Notes under the pieces: model-generated
The model's input: only the letters and a program-made list of their open reading frames with translations
What the model was told of the DNA's origin: nothing
The model's database searches: none
Origin: Talaromyces rugulosus
Taxonomy: Eukaryota > Ascomycota > Eurotiomycetes > Eurotiales > Trichocomaceae
Length of the DNA stretch: 64,000 nucleotides
Reading direction: 5' to 3'
Assembly: GCF_013368755.1 (NCBI RefSeq)
Contig: NC_049566.1
Coordinates: forward strand, 806,001 to 870,000
In this document: positions 30,459 through 42,525 of the stretch, one piece after another
Layout: every line of letters starts with the position of its first letter
Position numbering within the stretch: position 1 is the stretch's first letter
Made by a program: the position numbers and the translations under genes

Positions 30459-31734
30459 TCAAGCAAATAAGCCCAGTGAAACAGGCGCTGGTTTTATCTG
30501 GTCGTCCTGGATCTCTTGAAGAAGTGTACTGCCAGGGTAATCGTCCAAGTCCAGATCCATGTATCCATTGGGAGCCCACTTCCGCGCACAGACGAAGAGC
30601 GAGTGACCGTTGATGGTTTGGTCGCTCAGGATGCGCAGCAGACATTGTCCAGCATCCTCGGCCTCTGCAAACTCCACCCCGACCTCCTGAACGTGCTTAA
30701 AGGCCTCATCAGATAGGATGTTTGTTTTTACGTACCTAGATCGTCTCAATTAGTCCGAGGGGCTGGAAAGGACTACTGCCCGATGGGAGCAGTGCTTTAC
30801 CATGGTGAGATGACGTTAACTCGACTGCCGTAGTAAAATACAGTCCTGCGCAGCGAGTGCATGATCCCACGCATCGCCCATTTGGTTGCTGCATACTGTA
30901 GACCGCGAGGACAGTCGAGAAAGGCCGCGCCAGACCCGATCAGCACCAGACAGGTATCCTCCTGTTGGGGGGACGGCTGCTGCCCATTCTGCTTGATGAA
31001 ATAATGCGCGGCCAGTTTCGCGGTGAACAGTACCCCTTTCAGATTCACGTCGATGATATCCAGATTGGGTTCTTTGGGCTCTTGCTCGTCGCCCGCGTAT
31101 TTATACACCTCGTCTGGACGATGGATGCCCGCATTGGCTACCACGAACGAGATTCTCCCACTCGGAGAAAACGACGCTGCCTCCCGGAAAAGTCGCAGCT
31201 GGTCATCCCAATTGGTAACATCACAGGGGACGTATTTGGTCCTGTAATGGGCGGCTTATCAGTACTTTTTCAACTATGACAACAAAGCGCCAGCCGACCC
31301 CATGTACCTTGGCAATTGTGCTTCCAACCTCTGCCCATTCTCGATATCCGGATCGGCGATACAGACATAAACTCTTTCGTCTATCAGCGCATGATTTCCT
31401 ACTGCGGATCAACTTTTTACCCTGCGGCAGACAGAGTGCGAACGTATGCTTCTCCAAGACCCTTTGCCCCTATGCGTCTCGAGTTAGTCATCGTCAGCTA
31501 GTTATACGAAGCTAGGAATAACAAATCACCTCCTGTGATGATAGCGGTTTTCCCTCTAACTGTGTCGCTGTTGATAGGTTTGTCGCAGTCAATAGGACCT
31601 GTGTGTGTATAGCCCTCCATATTTGATAGTTGGGGTGGTTTGCTTGATTTGTCCAACGGTTGTGAGTAGATGTTTTTATTTTCTCCTAAGAGAGCCAATA
31701 TTGGTTCATAAGTGAGGGATCCCGTCTTTTCCAT
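30459..31734 (-). CDS. Short-chain dehydrogenase/reductase (SDR)
   Basis: Five exons, 31530-31734, 31421-31469, 31308-31373, 30801-31241 and 30459-30735, total 1038 nt, 345 residues, all in phase. The Rossmann motif is split by introns: KTAIITGG|AKGLGEAYVRTLSAAG|VYVCIADPD. NAG is in VVANAGIHRPDE, the catalytic Ser in LIGSGAAF and YxxxK in LQYAATKWAM. ADPD after the second strand suggests NAD(H). The third acceptor was chosen (...GAAAG|A) because only it keeps the frame. The C-terminal 90 residues extend beyond the core. Typical of fungal metabolite-tailoring SDRs, but no substrate can be inferred. Confidence 0.9.
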
Positions 31735-32171
31735 ATACCTTAAAAAAAAAACATGGAAATGTGTTAGTTTATCATGCTTACACTGAACTGAGGTTAGTTT
31801 GAGACTAGCTTGCCTCTGCGTGTAAGACTCATTCTCACCTGACTCAATATTCGTGGCATCTATTTTTCTGGGTTACGCTATCGAAGAATACGCAGGTCGA
31901 GATCATGAAACATATTTTGAAATCTCGGGACGCCAAGTGTAAGATAAACAGGTCTTATCTTTCTTTCTCAAGGCTATATTATATCCCCCTATAGTTCAGC
32001 GCCACAGTCAGCGACTCGCATTAGTGCCGCAAACTAGTCCCCACAACGGCTGCTGATCAAACCTAAATTTGTTAACATTATAACATTACTCCTCAGTAGA
32101 ATACAAAAATAGACTCTTCGCATAAAAGAAACCTTGGTTTTGACTATTAATTTCCGTTTGAGCAAATTACA
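31735..32171. other. Intergenic, SDR upstream region
   Basis: No coding signal; the presumed promoter of the SDR gene. Confidence 0.4.
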
Positions 32172-32501
32172 TCATTGGCCCATGTCGCGCAGAATCGCCA
32201 ACTGCTCGCCAAGTCGAAACCCCAACTGGAAGCCTACCAAACAGGTAGCAATCCCCACACCGAACGATCCCACAAGGACGACAGCGATATATATTGCTAT
32301 TGTCTTGCGCGGTACTTGATCTCGGCATTCGCGCTTTGCTGACAATGGGCCTTCGGAGGAGATACGACGACTTTCCAAATCCCGAGATGGATGCCCAGCT
32401 GGATTATATGATGCAAGTGGACGTGTATTTTGGTCTGAAATATCTGCAGGTTGTAAATCCATTTTTTGGTTCGAACTCAAAAAGCAGGTGGAAATCTGCA
32501 T
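32172..32501 (-). CDS. Small hypothetical membrane protein
   Basis: 109 codons from ATG 32499-32501; an inner ATG at 32465 gives 97. The N-terminal two thirds are polar. A single strong membrane segment, IAVVLVGSFGVGIATCLVGF, sits near the C-terminus, so it would be tail-anchored or single-pass. No family recognised. Reality as a gene is uncertain because it is short and isolated. Confidence 0.35.
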   Translation of the reverse strand: MQISTCFLSSNQKMDLQPADISDQNTRPLASYNPAGHPSRDLESRRISSEGPLSAKRECRDQVPRKTIAIYIAVVLVGSFGVGIATCLVGFQLGFRLGEQLAILRDMGQ

Positions 32502-33346
32502 GTAAAGGAAACATCAGTCATCTGCCTGGGATAAATCAAGTAATTTCTCGCAAAGCGTGCTCATCAGGGACAGGGAAAAAACAAAACATTTTTTATGACT
32601 GACCGAAGTTATGGAATATATGCTAGGTGAGCATAGACAAAGTCTAATAAATCACAATTATTCAGGCAAAAGCTGCCTGCCCGAAGGATGATGGTCCTTA
32701 AAAAAAATTGAATGTCACAAAACACAAAATATTTCACAGATCGATAACTATCTTCTCCGTAGATACGCCTTACTCCATTCGTCGATGTCTGTCTGAACTG
32801 CGGCCCATCCATTTCCAACCAGCCTAGCAGTAGCAACGAATTTGCCCGTTTCAAATGCTGGAGATAAAAAGCCGCCCTAGATTTAGCAATATCAGAGATC
32901 AAGAATTCAGCAGTTGCAAAGATCTTAAAAGTTGGAGTCATTGAGCGACCGGAAGAAGGCCCTTTGTGGGAACATCCAGCCACCGGCTATTTGGAAGCAT
33001 CGTGAGACAAGGTTGTCGGTCCCTTTTAAGTGATGACTCCGAATATTAGATACAAAAAGGTGTGACCAATCGAAATCGATCTAGCTAGCTTGAAATTTTG
33101 TGCTTACGTTTGCTTTACAAGAGTCAAAAGCAAGCGAAGATTCAGGCCTTGGATATGAGGCAGAAAGCCTTGCCGAAGAAAATACTCGCCATAAGCACAC
33201 CCATACATTGTTACTCGGGAAATCGTTCAGTGGATACCCTTGGGTGTAAATAGAGTGCTGAATGATGCTATGTACTCTTTCAGAACGCAGTATATGGGGG
33301 TTTCAGTAGCACGCAGATACATATGATGCTATCAACAGCAGAATCA
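32502..33346. other. Weakly coding region between small ORF and phosphoesterase
   Basis: A minus-strand frame of 124 codons (32609-32983) begins with GTG, not ATG, and resembles nothing I know; it might be a terminal exon or chance. Otherwise empty. Confidence 0.35.
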
Positions 33347-34963
33347 TCAGTGTTTCAAGTAGAAAAGCATAAAAATGGGAAACCAAAGATACGTCATGAA
33401 CAATAGAGGCTCTGGGGAATTGAGGTGAGGAGCTGCACTGTCCAAAACTCCTGCTGCTCGCTTAATACCAGGTGAATACCTGTCCTGTCCATACGTTGCA
33501 TTCAAGGTAACATGTGCTGAGATTGTACCATCTTCCAATAAAATCCAAGTCTCAACTTCGTCTTGCACGGTCTTCTCGTTGAGAACAATTTGTCTTCCAC
33601 CGCGAGAAGCATCGCCATATCCGCCATAGCCAGTATGTCGGCCATAGCACATGTTCAGTCCATTACCAGACAGGTTTTGGGCAGTGGTGTTACCATCCCA
33701 TTTAAAGCACCTGTAACGGGTAACGGTTAGATTTTGAAAAAGATTCAACTTTACATGTAGACACATACCAGTCATTGTCATGGTCATGTCCGCTGAACGT
33801 AGCCATGAGGCCTGCGGTGTTCAAGAGAGCTCGCATGAATTCCGTATCCTGACCAGTGTAAGAAGTATCTCCAGATCCTTGCTGGACGACTGTTTCTCCA
33901 TTGATACCAGGTGCTGTGTGTGGGTTCACGCCGTCGTCTTGGTATGCACGCATCGCATCCGCGGGTATGTGGTAGAATGCTAACGACGGAACTACTCTAC
34001 CATACTTGTCTCTAAGATCGGAATTCGTTTCATTAAACCAGTCAACCACCTTGACAAAGTCAGCGATGTCCATGTACAAGTCTTGGGCGGATTTCATACC
34101 GATTGGTCGACCCAGTCAGGCCTATTGGTATCACGTTTCGATATTCTGTTACTAGGCACGCGTCCTCCTTTTGAATCAAAGAACCACAATATAAGGGCAG
34201 GGACCTCCGTTTCAGATGAATATACCGGCAAGTAATAGTTTGTAACCCCAGCGTCTGGGTGTGAGACCATGCTTTGTGTCAGACTATTTGTGTATTGTTT
34301 TTCCTGGACAAATATATCTTGCCATGGATCTAGATTTGGGTTGCTATCATGGTTTCCGTAAGTTGATGCCCACAAGAGGCCTCTATCAACCAAGGGAGAG
34401 ACAACTTGGTGAAGATATGTATAAGAATTGGAGCTAGAGGTTTGTTCTCCAGAGACCAAGTCCCCGTTTATGACCACAAGCTGCGGGCTCTCTGTGGAGA
34501 GAACACTTTTCATAACACGCTGCGAGAGGACATCTTTATCTGAATCTAAACATTCCGGTTAGTGATTGTAGCTTTGTTCCGTAGTTTTACACATAAGCCG
34601 CCCACTTTCAGCAAAATGCAGGTCCTCAAAGACGCTTATCTGGAACGTTCCATTCTTGGTGAATCGCAACATCCGATCGGGAGTTGGAGCCATCTGCCGC
34701 TGCATAGATCTAGCACACCGACCCAAAGCCTCAGTCAATGCATAAATCCACAGCACCAGACAAATGCAGAGACATGCCAGGCATTTTATTTCGCGTCGCC
34801 AGCGCCAAGCCGCAGCAACAGTGGAACTGACAGCAGCACCATCCTTTTCACAGCCGCTTGCGTGGCCCGGAGTCTTCCAGGATCCGGCCTCATGGACAAC
34901 GAAAACCCTCCCGAGGGCGAGGGTGCCAGTGCCAAGCTGCGAATGGGTCGTCATCGGTCGCAT
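33347..34963 (-). CDS. Calcineurin-like metallophosphoesterase, DCR2-type
   Basis: Four exons, 34606-34963, 34100-34545, 33769-34049 and 33347-33710, give 482 residues. Metal-binding motifs are in order: ISVFEDLHFAE (family GDLHF region), VINGDLVSGE, YGNHDS, LAFYHIP and FSGHDHDNDW. The 48-nt second intron restores WVDQS|VVDWFNET. An N-terminal hydrophobic stretch (CLACLCICLVLWIYA) suggests a signal anchor, and a hydrophobic C-terminal tail (LWFPIFMLFYL) follows. Related to yeast Dcr2 and fungal purple-acid-like phosphatases; the substrate is unknown. The start could also be the ATG two codons downstream. Confidence 0.9.
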
Positions 34964-35826
34964 TATTTATTCATTTCGGTAGGTTTTGGTGAGCCCTCGT
35001 AAATCGAAGCTTTAACTCCGGCGCTGTTGATTATTCCCGCCGGAGCCGAGCGGGTAAGTCCATGACGCAGATATAACTATTACCAGAGTAGACTAGGAGC
35101 AGCTCCCAAATTCAATGCCTCTTCGCTCACGCAAACTTGGTGCCAGGCGACACGGTGACCGATTGTCAGTACCCTATCGTGGATTCGGGCTATCGACGAA
35201 TCGGGTCCTCACGGACGCCCAAGCATCCGCATTTCAATGGCAGCTTGTTTCCACTCGACTGATCACACCGTTGAACAGATGCTCTGATTGGATGACTTTG
35301 TCAAAAGCACCTTTCGACCACTTGGCTTGGAGCTGAGTCGACCCAGCATTTATTCGCTTCTTTGTACGAGACCTAACTATCGCGAAGATGACATTAGCTG
35401 GAAAATTAGGGCTCGGCTTTCAACTTCATGCCCGTAAATGGATACATAGTATGCAGGAAGAAACGCCAAGCTCTGCTATGGAACAAGCCACCACAGGATT
35501 GCAATGCGTGCGTGTCTCATGCACACCTTGTACAGTAAGAACGTAAGCGTGTTGCATTAGCGTATTCTAAGATTCGCCACTAAGAGACAAGGCACATACA
35601 TAATCGTAGATGGAGCCTTTACCTAGATCAACGCGGCCATTCTATCAATCCATGCAGCCCCGACCTCCATGTTTGTGAGAAAAAAAAATATTTTTTTTTT
35701 TTTATGCTGACAGTCGTGCCAAAATCCATTTTGGCGTCGCGCTTTTTGCCGCTTCGATTACCTTCAAATTTCGGTAAGAGCTGGGAATCACGTTCTTGAG
35801 GAGACAACCTTTTGCTTTACGCCAGA
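34964..35826. other. Intergenic, no supported gene
   Basis: Phosphoesterase promoter side, then unremarkable sequence with an A/T homopolymer run near 35680-35703. A 73-codon plus frame at 35115 is not convincing. Confidence 0.4.
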
Positions 35827-35916
35827 ATGAAGACTAAAGTCCTAATTACCGGCGCAGCTGGATTTATGTATATACGAGTGCTTACGAAATTGGCAGTTCA
35901 GGCTCAACAGGAGCAG
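35827..35916 (+). pseudogene. N-terminal stub of an NAD-dependent epimerase-like gene
   Basis: ATG 35827 begins MKTKVLITGAAGFM, the first strand and glycine motif of an extended-SDR/epimerase (normally TGAAGFIG). The frame stops after 30 codons as it runs into transposase-derived sequence. Only the extreme N-terminus survives. Confidence 0.6.
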
Positions 35917-36080
35917 TAATATCAATTTAAGATGCCTCAAATCTCACCCTATATAAGCGCCTGGGTTTCTTCTCTAGTAACTCTTGCTCATAATATATCT
36001 TGCAGCCTATAAATCGTGGGCTTCTTTCCCTAGTAATAATAGTCTATTGGCGGTCAACTCATCCGCTTTAAACATCCGAC
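35895..36080 (-). mobile_element. Scrap of a pogo transposase related to element 1
   Basis: Clearly homologous to about 690-960 of this window: both contain GGAGCAGTA, then GATGCCTCAA, then CTTCTCT and CTTGCTCATA in order, with small gaps. It corresponds to the coiled-coil region just before the zinc knuckle of the transposase. No terminal repeats accompany it. Confidence 0.75.
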
Positions 36081-36107
36081 TAGTCCTCTTTTTACGCCTC
36101 TGGCCCG

Positions 36108-37210
36108 GAAATATGGCGGTATCTCAAACGCACCTCGGATAAGTATGAGCTTGCCCGGCAAGTCCAATTCAATTCACGGCTCGTTGAGAGTATTTGTGAC
36201 GAAGCTAGTGGCAAATGGAATTGAAGATCAATCAAAATGGACCGATCATCGAAGATGTGTGTCATATTTTGATCAATTCTTCGGGATTCTTGAATGAATG
36301 GGAATGGCCAGATTACGCAACTTCACTCTTTCCAAGGTACAACGCTGCACACAGCACAGTGGGATGACTCTATTAATTGGGACGGAAAGAGGGTTGCTGT
36401 TATTGGTAATGGTTCTTCGGCAATCCAACTCCTTTCGCAGATGCAGAAGTCAGCTAGCCAGATCACGACATACCTTCGAAGTCCTACATGGATTTCTTCC
36501 AACCACACAGCCCACTTTGCCAAAGATGGACGCAATTTTCCTTACACCGAGGAAGAGAAGCGAGAATTCCGTGAGAATAAGGAAAAGTTCTACCAGTATA
36601 GAAAGAAGATCGAGCACGAGTTCAATAAGTATTTCTATGCCCTTTTTAAAGATTCCCCCGAAACAAGCTACCCTCCGTGATATGTTTGAGGCAGACATGA
36701 AAAAGCGGCTTAAGAACGATCCGCACCTCTGTGCTAAGCTGGTTCCGGACTGGGATGTTGGGTGTCGTCGTCTAACACCTGGCGATGGTTATCTCGAATC
36801 CCTACTCGAAAAGAACGTCGGGGTCGAATTCGGCGACATCGAACGTATTACTCCTAAAGGCATTCAAAATGCAAATTGCGAGAAACAATTTGATATAATC
36901 GTTTGCGCAACAGGCGGTTACGGTGAGTTTAGACGTGGTCAGAGAGTTCATCGACTACAGTCAGGAATTCTTAACCAAAAAGGTGTGGACAAGCGGTTGT
37001 CGCTCGTGGTTCAAGAATGAGAAAGTAGATGGACCAGTAACAGCCTTATATGCGGGGGGTGTGATTCACTATCGAGAGTTCCTGGAGGAGTTCCGTACCG
37101 AAGGCTTCGACTCCGAGTACTTGACGAAGAATAGATTTCAATTTCTTGGGAAGGGGCCCATAAAGCGGGAGGTGGATGGTGAAGACTCGGGTTTCTATGT
37201 CCTTGAGTTT
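36108..37210 (+). pseudogene. Baeyer-Villiger/flavin monooxygenase relic
   Basis: The first Rossmann region is missing. Pieces in three frames follow in order: YLKRTSDKYELARQVQFNSR and IIEDVCHILINSSGFLNEWE; after a shift near 36315 TTLHTAQWDDSINWDGKRVA followed by VIGNGSSAIQ (second nucleotide-binding motif); after a shift near 36660 DPHLCAKLVPDWDVGCRRL, then FDIIVCATGG; then, after an apparent internal deletion near 36930, CRSWFKNEKVDGPVTALYAG and HYREFLEEFRTEGFDSEYLT. This order matches class B flavin monooxygenases. Multiple frameshifts and deletions make it non-functional. Confidence 0.87.
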
Positions 37211-38849
37211 GCATGGTATGATAGAAGAATAAAGTTCTACCCGAAGTCGTTCATGCTGAGTGGCCAAAATTCTTTAGGGAGCAATAGAAAGGTGAGCTGC
37301 CATGTATTATCATAAAAGCTAGTCAATCCCTGCTCCTCGTAACAGGCAAATACATAAGTGTCGTTGCTGATTCAAGATCTAGATCATTCGACTTCTGGTA
37401 TTGCTCACGGTACGTTACGGTTACTATATCAGTTGATATGTAATGTGTAAAGCGGAGCACAATGGCCACTGGGAGACAATTCAGTTTTAGTCAATTTTAC
37501 TCGCTTCGGGGTTCGGAAAGCTACTAATGATCGACGAATGTAGATTATACCATAGATGACGACAGGTCTTCGCAGACAGCTCAATTTACAGTTTCTATAA
37601 TCACGATAATGAGCCTACGAAAAGATTAGCAATAAGATTCGAGCAAAAGACAGTGAAGATATAGTATACAAGACGAAGCCACAAAATTTACTCCCACAGA
37701 CATCCACTCTCTAGATATATGGTCGCTTTTTGACCTTCGACGCGTACGTGGTCGGAGGTAGAGCGAAGGTGAAACTGCAGCACCTGGATGTCACAGCGAT
37801 CCTTGCAGTGGTTGGTTTTCCATAGTCTTATTATCCGCAGAGGCTTCGATTGCAATGCAAATGCTGGGATCCTGTTTTTGGCAAGGTAAGACATGTCGAA
37901 AAAGTAAAATTTTAAGTAGATGTACGCCTTAGTTAACAAATTTGAATCAATACCAGGCAGAACATTATAGGAGCAGAGAATATATTGGTTATTGAACAAT
38001 CATTTCATTTCATTTCCGTCGTTAGATACAGACTACTATTCCTATTCATTATTGAAGAGTTGTGTATTTGAGGATTATAACTAACAAATTTGTGAGGACC
38101 CCGAGCAGACAACCCTAATCTGGTAAGGCTTGGACACCCAGATCGGTGGATTCTCCAACCTATTATCAAGAAGTTATTCTTTAAAAATTTTTTTCCAACA
38201 GATCAAGAATTTTGTCAAGTAGTATGGAAAGTATGTACAGTAGATGTTCTGTTACATGGTACTGTACTCTACAATCGGCTAGATCGGAACGGCTACGTAC
38301 AATAATACTCAAATTGTGTTGGGATGATATTTTTTTCAGTTATCTTCAGTCGCTGACAAAGAAAAACGCTCAGGTTTTTCGTAATCTGTTGTTGAGACTC
38401 AATTAGATTGATATGCTATACAAGAGATATTGAGCATGAAGTCGATGCTATGGTCTGTGTCAAAGCAGGAAACGTCTCTAATGCCCCACTGAGATGCCGT
38501 CGAAACTGACCAATGCGTCCACTAACCGCAAGATAGTCATGATAAGGCTTAATGGCACTGCCAGCCGCGGTTCGAACTCTATATCTGATGCTACAAGGAT
38601 CTTAATTGCAGTATATATAGTCTATAATTCTTCTCGATACGTAAAGTGCTGCTATTTCTGATCTTTCGGCTAGAAAATAGAATGGGATGAATAGTGCTAC
38701 GTTGGAAGTGTATTTTGCAGAGTACATATGTAGGTAATACCATAATTGGTTGTGCTCGAATAATGTGTAAAATGGGATAATTTAGCTGGGGTTATGTATA
38801 TGTATAATATCATACTGTTCATACTAGCTCACGAAACTCAAATAGTTAC
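37211..38849. other. 1.6-kb intergenic stretch, no supported gene
   Basis: A minus frame of 103 codons (37688-37999) and a plus frame of 64 codons (38212) have no recognisable features. Probably decayed sequence plus the 3' UTR of the tyrosinase-like gene. Confidence 0.4.
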
Positions 38850-40237
38850 CTACGACTCTTCCCATGCAGTTGTATCGTACTGATAGCATAGCAATCCGCG
38901 TTCAGTGTTCATGACATCTTTTTCAACACGTGGCCGCATCGGACGAAAGATCCCGGAATCAAGGAAATCTCTTAGCACACCCTCCACGGAGGACTCGTTT
39001 GTCGATGGCCCATTATGTTCACTTCGATTAGCCTCTGATAGGTGCTGCCAAATCCACCACAAACGATCAATTCGGGCATGGTGAAGGTAGAATAACTGGT
39101 CTGCTTATAGTTAGTAAAAGTTTCACATATACATATCATTACACCCCTGGACTCTATCCCCCGGAAGTTGAAGCTCACTATTAGGCGCGGTGACCGTCGA
39201 AAAATACCTTGTAGAATATATGGAATCACTAAGTGCGGCGTGTATTCTAGCTCAATGAGGAAGTCGAAGTAGCTTTCGTTGGTATTGGCGAGACGAGTAA
39301 GCTCGGATGGCTTTACGGTTAGATCCCCAACTCCCCTGACTGTCTCTTCGTCTAACATACCCCTAGAAAGACAATGGGGATCACGGAAACCCTCGTAAAA
39401 GGTCGGCACCAGTCCAGCGAAAGGGCCAGAAACAACGCAATTTCCGCCAGCGACGCCTTCGGAGCCATTTTCATTTCGGCTAGGTCCGAATCCGTCGATT
39501 ATATTCCAGACAGGGGCTCTGGAAAGATCTTGGTGGTTGAGGGTCCAGTCCCAATAGCTAAATGTAAGAAAAACTGTGAAGAAATGGAAGACTATATGGA
39601 AGGGAAGGTCAAACAATTTACGGTAAAGAGCCCTGATAGTCACAGTTTTCTCGCAACGCCTGCTTATAGACATGAATGAAGTACCGATGCCACGGCAGAA
39701 ACGGAGCAGCATTACGAGCTATAAATTTACGAAGCTACTCATGCAACATAGATTGGTTTATGTCAATAACTGACAGTGATAATTTCCAAATCTGCCATGC
39801 AGAAGTGCAAACTCATCGTGAATGGACGCATTATCGTTCCTGAGAGATACGGACGGGGTTTTGGCCGAACACTGCGCGGCGCTAATATAAGACAACTTCT
39901 CTTCCATATTAAGCGTCCTCCATTCTCGTCGGAAACTTGGATGAGTACACGATTCTGGTATGGGGTGAGGTATCAACAGAACCAAGGATAATGCGAATGC
40001 TGCGACGAAGATAAGGATTAGAATTGGTAGTAGTATACGGAAGCGCCTTGATCTGCTGCCCGACGGCGATTGACCCAGTTCCTCGGGGTATTCCAAGTCT
40101 GGGAGGAGCGAGTAGAGAGCTGTTTTCTGGTAGAAGAGCATTTCGTGGAGTAGGTCGTGATGTGTACTTTGTACCAATTTCTGAGGGTAAAGACAACCGC
40201 ATGGCACATCACCCTCGCCGATTCGATCCAGTATCAT
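38850..40237 (-). CDS. Tyrosinase-like copper protein, membrane-anchored (possibly damaged)
   Basis: Four exons, 39775-40237, 39622-39718, 39208-39557 and 38850-39100, give 386 residues in phase. A cytosolic tail and one membrane segment (ILLPILILIFVAAFALSLVL) come first, then a CuA-like region (IHDEFALLHGRFGNYH, PFLPWHRYF), YWDWTLNHQDLSRAPVW, and CuB-like FYLHHARIDRLWWIWQ. The third donor (GTATTT) is weak. Reading past it in another frame gives FSTVTAPN and a much better donor (GTGAGC), matching the family's GDF..TAPN. So one base appears deleted near 39204 and the in-frame model skips that segment. Start could be 40141. Tyrosinases oxidise phenols; this one's substrate is unknown. Confidence 0.78.
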
Positions 40238-40886
40238 TCAAATTTCACATGACTTCTTTTAATACTTCTTAGTTAGTACCGTACGGTCATAGAATTTTCT
40301 TTTTTTTTATGCGTGTGATCCAATCGAGAAAAGGCGGTAGACATGCACATGCAATGTTGGGTTAAATAACTCTTTAAATATTATGGGTTAGAAATACCCT
40401 TCTACTCACCTTTATAGCTCTGTTTCTTGTTTTTATAGCTCTGCTTTCTGTTTCTCTTGTTTTTCTGCTTACCTGCGCAACTCTGCTTCGTGTCTTCGTT
40501 CCTCTTCCGCCTTCTGGAAGAGAGCCTTGTAATCTGGTGAGCTATCATTAACCATAACCTCAGGCAGCGGTAAGAAAAGGAGGTAAGAAAAAGTACGTGT
40601 AGTGAGGCCGAAATGCCCACAAATGACGGACGGATTTACTCACAACGCCGAGCCGATCATGGCCGATGGCTATGCTGTGCCATATACTTGAGCTTGGGTA
40701 AATCTTCATATATTAATAATATGTATATATATATATGTATATATTAAGGGTAAATATAGAAATAATAGACTAGATCTTTATGTATTTTATACTAAGATTC
40801 TTGTGTATTAAGTTGAAATTCGCCTCGGAATGGAACAACACATCGACCGACAAAATCGGCTTAGTGGGTTGACTAGCTAACATTGA
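40238..40886. other. Divergent intergenic region
   Basis: 650 bases between the minus-strand tyrosinase-like gene and the plus-strand phosphotransferase relic, so it could hold a bidirectional promoter. It contains imperfect repeats of AGCTCTGYTTTCTGTTT near 40420-40460 and a TATATA run near 40730. Confidence 0.45.
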
Positions 40887-41823
40887 TTGTTGACATCGCT
40901 CATTTTCTTCCACCCAGGCATTTGTCCATATTTCAATACCATCTCCGTCACAATTTGGGAGCCAGTCGCTGTCCCCTTTCAGAACTCCCAGCCTCTACCT
41001 ACTCTACCTACAATAGATGAAATCCGCGCTTGCACCAATGTTCTGTGGGAGACCAGGGCCTCCAAGATTGTGGCTGTGAACGACGACATCGTTGTAAAGT
41101 ATGGCGGTTGCATAGACGTCTGGGAAGGCCAATCTTTGGTTTACCTTGAACGGTATGTCCCAGAGGTTCCAGCTCCTCGACTGTACGCCATGTACTATGA
41201 TTCCGAACAACTTTTCTTGGTCATGCAGCGCGCTCCCGGGGTGCAGCTGAATTCCATTTGGCCATCATTGGCGCAGTCTGAGAAGGACGACATTATCGCC
41301 CAACTCCAAGTAATATTTAACGCAATGCGAAAGGCCGAGTGTCCATGGCCCGACTTTTTCGGAGGCCTGGACGGGGGCGGCGTTTATCACTACCTGTTCT
41401 ATAGCCAACATGGCGATGAGAAATTTCTAGGGCCTTTCTCCAGCGAACCTGCCTTCGTTGCGGGCCTTGTCGGCAATTATAGAGCCCTGGTAGAGCGTAA
41501 TAACCTGCCAGGCTACAAGGCTCGCTTTTACGAAAAATACCTCTCTCGCGTCCTTCAAGGTCACCGACCCACACTGACGCATGGGGACATTCAGCAGAAG
41601 AACATTGTCGCCTAAACAGTCAAGGCGGGCGATCATTTGACATTGTACTGATTGATTGGGAGAATTCTGGTTGGTTTCCTGACTTCTGGGAATTCTTTTG
41701 TGCATCTTATCCCCTTACTTTCCAATGGGATGAAGACTGGTCCTAGAGAGTCTAGGAGTTTGTTCAGGTATGGCCTGCTGAGATGGCCATAATGCACCTG
41801 ATTGACAAGGATCTAGGCTGGTG
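40887..41823 (+). pseudogene. Aminoglycoside-phosphotransferase-family protein, broken
   Basis: An open run to 41615 reads like a fungal APH/choline-kinase-fold protein: VWEGQSLVYLERYVPEVPAP, LFLVMQRAPGVQLNSIWPSL, CPWPDFFGGLDGGGVYHYLF and the catalytic-loop-like PTLTHGDIQQKNIVA. A one-base shift near 41612 is needed to continue into SFDIVLIDWENSGWFPDFWE (the DFG-equivalent IDWEN) and FCASYPLTFQWDEDW. Two TAG codons at 41744-41746 and 41753-41755 replace probable Gln codons before EFVQVWPAEMAIMHLIDKD. No in-frame ATG precedes the first domain, so an upstream exon may be lost too. Confidence 0.85.
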
Positions 41824-42525
41824 AAGTATGATGTTATACTTCTAACGAAACCGATGTATCTTCTTAACCGCAAAGGGAAAAATATAAAACAAATTAAAAG
41901 ATCAGTCATCCTAATTATAATGTTACTTACGGCTGGTGCTGCGGCCGATGTTGTTCTTCTGGATGCCCTTCTGTATACTACCGCGGTACTAGCACCGGTG
42001 CAACCGCTGGTACTGTTGGAGTTGCTGCTGGCCTGGGTGCTGGAAGGGGGTGGCGCTGCATGTGGTGGGATCCTTTCTTGTTGAACATGTTTGATATTTA
42101 GACAAGTGAGAAGAGTGTAGCGTTGATGAAGGAAAGCAGAGTATCAAAGTATTAAGACGTTGAATAGTGAAGATATGGCAGTTTCAGTCAAGATAAGACA
42201 ATGAGTAGTAATCTTGTTCTCGCAATTATTCATGTCATATTTCTTTTATAAGTCCAAATTGATATCCCTAATTGTGAATGTAAATGTATACAGCCCTGAA
42301 CATGATACATTTCAAGTATAGTTAAAAGACTAAAACGAAATATCACTTAAGATCATTAGATTGTTAGAGTAAGTGTTCAATACTGCTCATGATCCTCGAC
42401 AGCACTAGCTCTTCCCGAGTTTCTTAACAAGCCCTCACTAGCTTCAACTGATTTCAAACAATCTCCGAAGTCTGCGTGATTCTGGTGTGCTCCCAGATCT
42501 CCGTCCCCCGTACATGCGAATTCTG
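41824..42525. other. Intergenic, no gene
   Basis: Contains a GCTG/GGTGCTG-rich low-complexity patch at about 41930-42050 and otherwise AT-rich sequence. No coding signal survives inspection. Confidence 0.4.

Noticed and set aside
31221..31457. A 78-codon minus-strand frame between SDR exons
   Set aside because: It spans two exons and an intron of the SDR gene in the wrong frame; the spliced model restores all SDR motifs.
38560..38610. tRNA-like GGTTCGAACT motif
   Set aside because: The flanking bases do not form a T-stem, and no acceptor, D or anticodon arm can be folded around it.
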